From DATKRB01 sp963794215 (GTDB lineage: Bacteria; Actinomycetota; Acidimicrobiia; Acidimicrobiales; RAAP-2), in assembly GCA_963794215.1 (NCBI GenBank), contig CAWCCQ010000007.1, forward strand, positions 124,001 to 188,000: a DNA stretch of 64,000 nt, read 5' to 3'. A program made the translations under genes and the position numbers. Under the pieces are notes generated by a model that ran no database searches, was not told the origin of the DNA, and worked only from the letters and a program-made list of their open reading frames with translations. Each line of letters starts with the position of its first letter. The first letter of the stretch is position 1. Positions 59,722 to 64,000 of this stretch are shown in pieces.

Positions 59722-60371
59722 ATGATCGATCCCGAGCAAGACGGCGGAATCCCGTTCTGCGGGTCAACCGACGCCGCCTTGGCCATGGTCCGGAGGTGCG
59801 GGCCAGCGAGGACGACGCGGCCTCCCTGGCCCTGTGGGTCGAGGTCGGCCGGGACCAACGGCGACGCCTACACCTACGACATGTACTTCCAGGCGGCCGC
59901 GGACGCCGCGTCTGAGGACTGGTCCGATGAACGAGGCGGCCTGACGGTCGTGGTGCCGGCGGACAGCATCGACCGGGTCCGTGGCTCGATCCTCGACGTG
60001 CACGACGGGCGGGATGGTCATCGAGAACCCCAACCGACCCCCCGCGTCGTTCGCCCCGGGGCCCGGCGATGGCCGGACCGCCGGCCGATCTCAGCGGGGA
60101 CGTCGCCCAGCGGGTCCTGCGGGTTCTCGAAGAGCAGATCAACCCGAGCATCGCCGCCCACGGCGGTCGGGCGGACCTCGTGGCCGTGGAGGACACCGCG
60201 GCCTATCTCCGGCTCAGCGGTGGCTGCGCCGGGTGCGGGATGGCAGCGGTGACCCTCAGCCAGGGGATCGAGGTGGCACTGCGCGAGTCGGTGCCCGAGA
60301 TCACCCAGGTGATCGACGTCACCGACCACGCGGCCGGAACCAACCCCTACTACGAGGCCGCCAAGAAGTAG
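59722..60371 (+). pseudogene. NfuA-like Fe-S carrier (A-type domain fused to NifU C-terminal domain), frameshifted
   Basis: The first part resembles an A-type (IscA/HesB) Fe-S scaffold, split over frames: VRASEDDAASLALWVEV, GTNGDAYTYDMYFQAAADAA, GGLTVVVPADSIDRVRGSIL and GGMVIENPNRPP. The second part is a NifU C-terminal domain in one frame: DLSGDVAQRVLRVLEEQINP, AAHGGRADLVAVEDTAAYLR and LSGGCAGCGMAAVTLSQGIE, with the CxxC that holds an Fe-S cluster, ending AAGTNPYYEAAKK. The order equals NfuA, an Fe-S carrier that loads targets such as radical SAM enzymes. At least four shifts are needed. It is divergent from the ATP-grasp gene across a 46-base gap. Confidence 0.65.
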
Positions 60372-60433
60372 GCCGCGGTGCTGGGCGGCTCAGCTGCCGA
60401 AGCAGCGGGGTTCAACCGCATGTGTCGAGCGGC

Positions 60434-61164
60434 TCAGCCGTCGAAGCGACGGGCATCCTCGTTGGCGTATGCGGCGACCACGGCATCAGTCCTCGCAGTG
60501 GCCTCGATCCGGTCGAGGACCTCATGGAGCTTCGGGCCGGGTATCGCGCAGGTCATCTCGCTGTTGGCCATGCCGGTGCGCGTGCGGCTGAGCATGCAGC
60601 CCACGCTGGCCGCGACCTCCCCTTGCTCCTTGGCCACCGCGACGATGTGGCACTGCGGCTTGCCCTCGATGCGGAGCCCGGGCAGGGCGTCGGACAGCAC
60701 CATCAGCTGCTTGCCGTTGATGCGGAGCAGTACCACGTCAGGATCGACCGGCGTCTCGGTCGAGGGGACCATAGGTCACGGCGCCCGGTCGTTCGCGACC
60801 ACGGCGATCGACGGGACCATCTCCATGGTCACCCAACCCGATTCGACGAGGGCGGCCACGTCGGAGCGGCCTGCCACCTCGTCCAAGGTGGCGAAGCCGT
60901 GGGTCATGGCTGCCGACGCTGCAGTTGGCGTGGTCGGCGGCCACGGTGGTGAACGTGCGGTCGACCGACTTGGTCCAGAACACGCAGCCCGCAGGTACCC
61001 GGCCGGTTCGTCCGTCGGGCGTCGGCGTCGGGCATCGGATCGTCGAACGCGGCGACGCCACTCGGGGCGGCCTCCGAAAACGTGATGGCGATCGGTGGCG
61101 TTCTGAGATTGAGGGCGGCGACGAGGGCGTTGGCGGCTTCTGACCAGCGTGGATCGAGGGACAT
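60434..61164 (-). pseudogene. DUF169-family protein, frameshifted
   Basis: The start MSLDPRWSEAANALVAALNL and RTPPIAITFSEAAP, the middle GCVFWTKSVDRTFTTVAADH with HANCSVGS, FATLDEVAGRSDVAALVESG and the end VVLLRINGKQLMVLSDALPG, GCMLSRTRTGMANSEMTCAI fall in different frames but follow DUF169 order. The cysteines in CVFWTK and HANCSVG and later TCAIPG are family landmarks. Function unknown; some DUF169 proteins accompany Fe-S or corrinoid metabolism. At least two or three shifts are present. It is convergent with the NfuA-like gene. Confidence 0.6.
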
Positions 61165-61217
61165 GGCGCCAGTCTTGCTGGACAGGGGGTGAGGGGCAAC
61201 CACCGCGGGGTACTGGA

Positions 61218-62000
61218 TCAATCGAGCCGCGCGGCATCGACGAGGTGGCGCAACGCGCCGACGCCGTCGACGTAGGGGACGCCCACGGACACAATGGCGC
61301 GGTCAACTCCCAGGTCGCGCAGTGCGCCCAGCTGGCGAGCGGAGCTCCCGGCGGAGGCGGTCACGACGAAATGGGCGGGATCGCGCCCCGCGCGAGCGTG
61401 GGCCTGGCGGGCAACCTGGACGAGCCGGGGGAGGTCGCGACCGCCGGGCGCGTTCATGCCGTCGCCGAGCCGTCCCGCCAGCTCCGCCATCTTCGGGCCG
61501 AATCCGCCGATGAGGATTGGCGGAGCCGGGTCGGGGACGAGGAACCCCGAGGCTGGTCCGACCGCACCGGTCCAGATATGGCGCAGTGTCGTGACGGCGT
61601 GCGCAACCGCGTCACGACGTTCGGTGTCGTCGCGCACCTGGCGGCCAAGTGCGATCTGCTCACTGGCGTAGGGGGTCTGTGGTCCCCCGCCCGCGCCGAG
61701 GCCGAGCAGCAGGCGTCCGCCACTGATGGATTGCAGCGTCGCCGCCATGACGCCGAGGGTTCCGGGGTCGCGGTTGGCCACGTTGAGCACCAGGGGCCCG
61801 ATCGTCAGGCGAGGTACCTCGGCGGCAAGGGCCGACAGCGTCGTCCAGCACTCGAGCACGTGGCGCGCTCCGTGCACCGAGCCGGCCAGATGGTCGTAGA
61901 GCCACAGGCCGTCGAACCCGGACCGCTCGGCCGCCAAGGCGCCCGAGCGGAGGCCTTCCCAGTCGCCCCCGAAGGGGTCGAACAGCAGGTCGAGGCGCAC
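61218..62000 (-). CDS. LLM-class flavin/F420-dependent oxidoreductase
   Basis: The intact 260-residue protein has the luciferase-like barrel pattern: MRLDLLFDPFGGDWEGLRSG, ERSGFDGLWLYDHLAGSVHG, RLTIGPLVLNVANRDPGTLG and SGGRLLLGLGAGGGPQTPYA, the last matching the phosphate-binding loop for FMN or F420. PAPPILIGGFGPKMAELAGR and DGMNAPGG follow. It is somewhat shorter than typical F420 enzymes (about 300 or more residues), which could reflect a trimmed insertion. It is one of three LLM proteins in the window. Its intactness inside a heavily frameshifted neighbourhood is notable. The substrate is unknown. Confidence 0.87.
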   Translation of the reverse strand: MRLDLLFDPFGGDWEGLRSGALAAERSGFDGLWLYDHLAGSVHGARHVLECWTTLSALAAEVPRLTIGPLVLNVANRDPGTLGVMAATLQSISGGRLLLGLGAGGGPQTPYASEQIALGRQVRDDTERRDAVAHAVTTLRHIWTGAVGPASGFLVPDPAPPILIGGFGPKMAELAGRLGDGMNAPGGRDLPRLVQVARQAHARAGRDPAHFVVTASAGSSARQLGALRDLGVDRAIVSVGVPYVDGVGALRHLVDAARLD

Positions 62001-62083
62001 GCGCCGACACTATCGGGAGCGGGTCCGCGTCGACGGGCGAGCCGCTCCCCGGGCGTCCTGGCCGGTGAGCGATACTGGGCGAG

Positions 62084-62476
62084 ATGGTCGATCGCAACGT
62101 GCTGGGCACCGCTCTGGAGCCGTGCGGCAGCGAGCCCCTCACCGGCTTCTACCGCGATGGCTGCTGCAACACGGGTCCCGAGGACCGGGGCAGCCACACG
62201 ATCTGCGCCGTCGTGACCGCCGAGTTCCTCCAGCACCAACGGGACATTGGCAATGACCTGATCACCCCGATGCCCCAGTACCGATTTCCGGGTCTCGTGC
62301 CTGGCGATCGTTGGTGCGTGACGGCGACCAACTGGCTGCGGGCCCACCACGACGGTGCCGCGGCATTCGTCGTGCTGGCCTCTACCCATGAGCGGGCGCT
62401 CGACGTGGTTCCCCTTGGGGCGCTGCAGGAGCATGCCGTGGACGTTCCGGCCGGACCAAGCGGGCTCGAGGGGTGA
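62084..62476 (+). CDS. DUF2237-family protein
   Basis: The 130-residue protein shows the DUF2237 core: RNVLGTALEPCGSEPLTGFY, RDGCCNTGPEDRGSHTICAV, VVTAEFLQHQRDIGNDLITP and FPGLVPGDRWCVTATNWLRA. The cysteine pair GCC and the histidine in GSHT are strongly conserved in the family, whose function is not known; a metal- or redox-related role is often guessed. It stands alone between the LLM gene and the MFS gene and is intact. Confidence 0.92.
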   Translation: MVDRNVLGTALEPCGSEPLTGFYRDGCCNTGPEDRGSHTICAVVTAEFLQHQRDIGNDLITPMPQYRFPGLVPGDRWCVTATNWLRAHHDGAAAFVVLASTHERALDVVPLGALQEHAVDVPAGPSGLEG

Positions 62477-62660
62477 ATCCCCGGCGTCCGCTCGAGCGGC
62501 CGCCAGACAGCAGGCAGTTCGCTGGCCCAGCCCACCCGTGAGAAACTCCTGCCTCGGTACCATGCCCGCAGGTTGAGGGCGCGTGAGGCCGTGAACGCCG
62601 ACAGGTCGCCGGACGGGTCAGCGCCGGTCGGCGTCGCCAAGTGATGGGGGTCGACTCGGG

Positions 62661-64000
62661 ATGGACGCGGAGCGGCGAAAGTGGGCGGCACTGGGCGTCC
62701 TGTGCCTGAGCTTGCTCATCGTCAGCATCGACAACGGGATCCTCAACGTGGCGCTGCCCACGCTGGTCCGACAGCTGGGCGCCACGCCCTCGCAGCTCCA
62801 GTGGATCGTGGACGCCTACACGCTGGTCTTCGCCGGTCTCCTCTTGACCGGCGGCAGCCTCGGCGACCGTTTCGGTCGGCGGGGGGTGGTCACTGTCGGC
62901 CTGGTGATCTTCGGCGCCGGGTCGATGGCTGCGAGCCTGTCGACGACGCCGAATCAGCTCATCATCTGGCGGGCCGTCATGGGCGTGGGCGCGGCGCTGA
63001 TCATGCCCGGCGACGCTGTCGATCCTCGTCAACGTCTTCACCGAGGAACGGGCGCGGCGTCGGGCGATCGCGTACTGGTCGCTCATGAACGCGACGGGCG
63101 CCTTCATCGGCCCGGTAGCCGGGGGGCTGCTGCTGGCGCACTTCTGGTGGGGATCGTGCTTCTTGGTCAACGTGCCGGTCGTCGTGACGGCGTTGGCGCT
63201 CCAGCGTTCCCTCGTGCCGACGTCGCGCAATCCCGAGGCCGCCCGATTTCGATCTCGCTCGGTGCTGCGCTGTCCATGCTGGCGCTCGGCGCGCTGCTCT
63301 GGGGCATCATCGAGGGTCCCGTGCGTGGGTGGTCGTCGCCTGCGATCGTCGGCGTCGTTCGGTGGATCGCGCGGTCCTCGTGGTCGCGTTCGTCGCCCGG
63401 GAGCGTCGAGTCGGCGTCGCCCATGATCGACATCGCTACCTTCCGTACGCCCCAGCTCACCGCGGCCGCGGCCGCCATGACCATCGCCTTCATCGCCATG
63501 ACCGGGTCGATGTTCCTCATCGTGCAGAGCCTTCAGATCGTGAAGGGTTACATCCCCGCTGGTCGCCGCGCTGGCCACCTCGGGTCCGATCACGGTGGTC
63601 AATTTTCTGCTGATGCCTCGGGCGCCGGCGTTGACCGAACGCTTCGGGGCGCGTTGGATGGTGGCCGCCGGATCGACCCTGACGGCCGTGGCGGCGTTGG
63701 TCATCGCCACGACCACCGTCCATTCGAGCTACCCAACCTCTTCGTCGGCTTCGCCCTCATGGCGTCGGCGTTCAGCGTGTTCGTGCCCGCCAGCACCGAA
63801 GCGATCATGACGGCGGTGCCGAAGGAGATGGCCGGCGGTGCGTCGGCCATCAACCAGACGACCCGTCAACTCGGTCAGGCCTTGGCATCGCCATCGGTGG
63901 CAGCATCGCTGCGTCGGGCTATCGGTCCGGTTTCTCCGGGGCCGGGCTCCACCTGGCGCCCGGGCAGCTGCGCTCAGCCAGCCTCGTCGATCACCGGTGC
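62661..64000 (+). pseudogene. MFS exporter (DHA2/EmrB-QacA type), frameshifted and cut by window edge
   Basis: The N terminus MDAERRKWAALGVLCLSLLI, SIDNGILNVALPTLVRQLGA and SQLQWIVDAYTLVFAGLLLT with GGSLGDRFGRRGVV is a classic 14-helix DHA2 exporter start. Further on come ILVNVFTEERARRRAIAYWS, NATGAFIGPVAGGLLLAHFW, MIDIATFRTPQLTAAAAAMT, VVNFLLMPRAPALTERFGAR and ASTEAIMTAVPKEMAGGASA with INQTTRQLGQALG. These lie in different frames, with shifts near 63009, 63240, 63560, 63740 and 63890. It ends beyond the window. The intact family exports drugs or metabolites using the proton gradient. The ATG at 62661 is the start. Confidence 0.75.

Noticed and set aside
1..64000. Prophage, insertion sequence or integrative element
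   Set aside because: No transposase, integrase, phage structural genes or flanking terminal repeats were seen. The lone tRNA-Gly has no attachment-site duplication nearby.

Overview
The window is 64 kb of high-GC DNA from an actinobacterium. A mycothiol S-conjugate amidase, several luciferase-like flavin/F420-type oxidoreductases, a paired FadE-type acyl-CoA dehydrogenase operon, a group II truncated hemoglobin and a PspA-HtpX-PspAB locus all fit Actinomycetota. The overall style (many secreted proteins ending in propeller-like repeats, lipid-type catabolism, no phage or IS genes) suggests an uncultured Acidimicrobiia-like lineage. That placement is inference; no 16S rRNA is present.

Layout. 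0-4 kb: the end of an MFS exporter, a decayed siderophore-interacting flavoprotein, a TetR regulator with a palindromic operator and a luciferase-like oxidoreductase. 4-17 kb is a housekeeping block: fumC, a pterin dehydratase, pspA-htpX-pspAB, mca, a ChbG-like deacetylase that has lost metal ligands, purEK, a DsbA-like protein, a PAP2 phosphatase, a RecB-type nuclease and a K+-channel-like membrane protein. 17-31 kb is a signalling and envelope region: an MFS transporter, an ICMT-like methyltransferase, two GGDEF-EAL proteins and a 1281-residue secreted Agd3/CE18-like deacetylase with a six-repeat propeller tail. 31-33 kb holds small proteins and tRNA-Gly. 33-36.5 kb is an operon of three double-domain YbjQ/UPF0145 proteins plus a 133-residue companion. 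36.5-44 kb has an amidohydrolase, an LLM enzyme, KAS III, a secreted coiled-coil transglycosylase and a YbhN-type flippase-like protein. 44-57 kb is catabolic: hydrolase, acyl-CoA dehydrogenase pair, two aldo/keto reductases, malic enzyme, GH15, Nudix and a double CoA-transferase. 57-64 kb has a radical SAM protein with a CCSEP tail, an ATP-grasp protein, a NfuA-like Fe-S carrier, a DUF169 protein, an LLM enzyme, a DUF2237 protein and an MFS exporter, most of them broken by frameshifts.

The most interesting signals are regulatory. The ICMT-like gene and the first GGDEF-EAL gene carry matching arrays of GCAAC-type repeats at an exact 11-bp period, each followed at the same distance (9 nt) by a -10-like hexamer. 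A third, weaker array lies upstream of the second GGDEF-EAL gene. This looks like a PhoB/OmpR-family operator defining a small c-di-GMP/envelope regulon around the secreted deacetylase. The triple YbjQ operon is a second candidate for an undescribed system.

A caution on quality: single-base frameshifts interrupt otherwise well-conserved genes near 1.1-1.4, 35.2, 37.5 and 39.0 kb and very often in 57-61 and 63-64 kb. Their clustering suggests consensus errors in part of the assembly as much as real gene decay.
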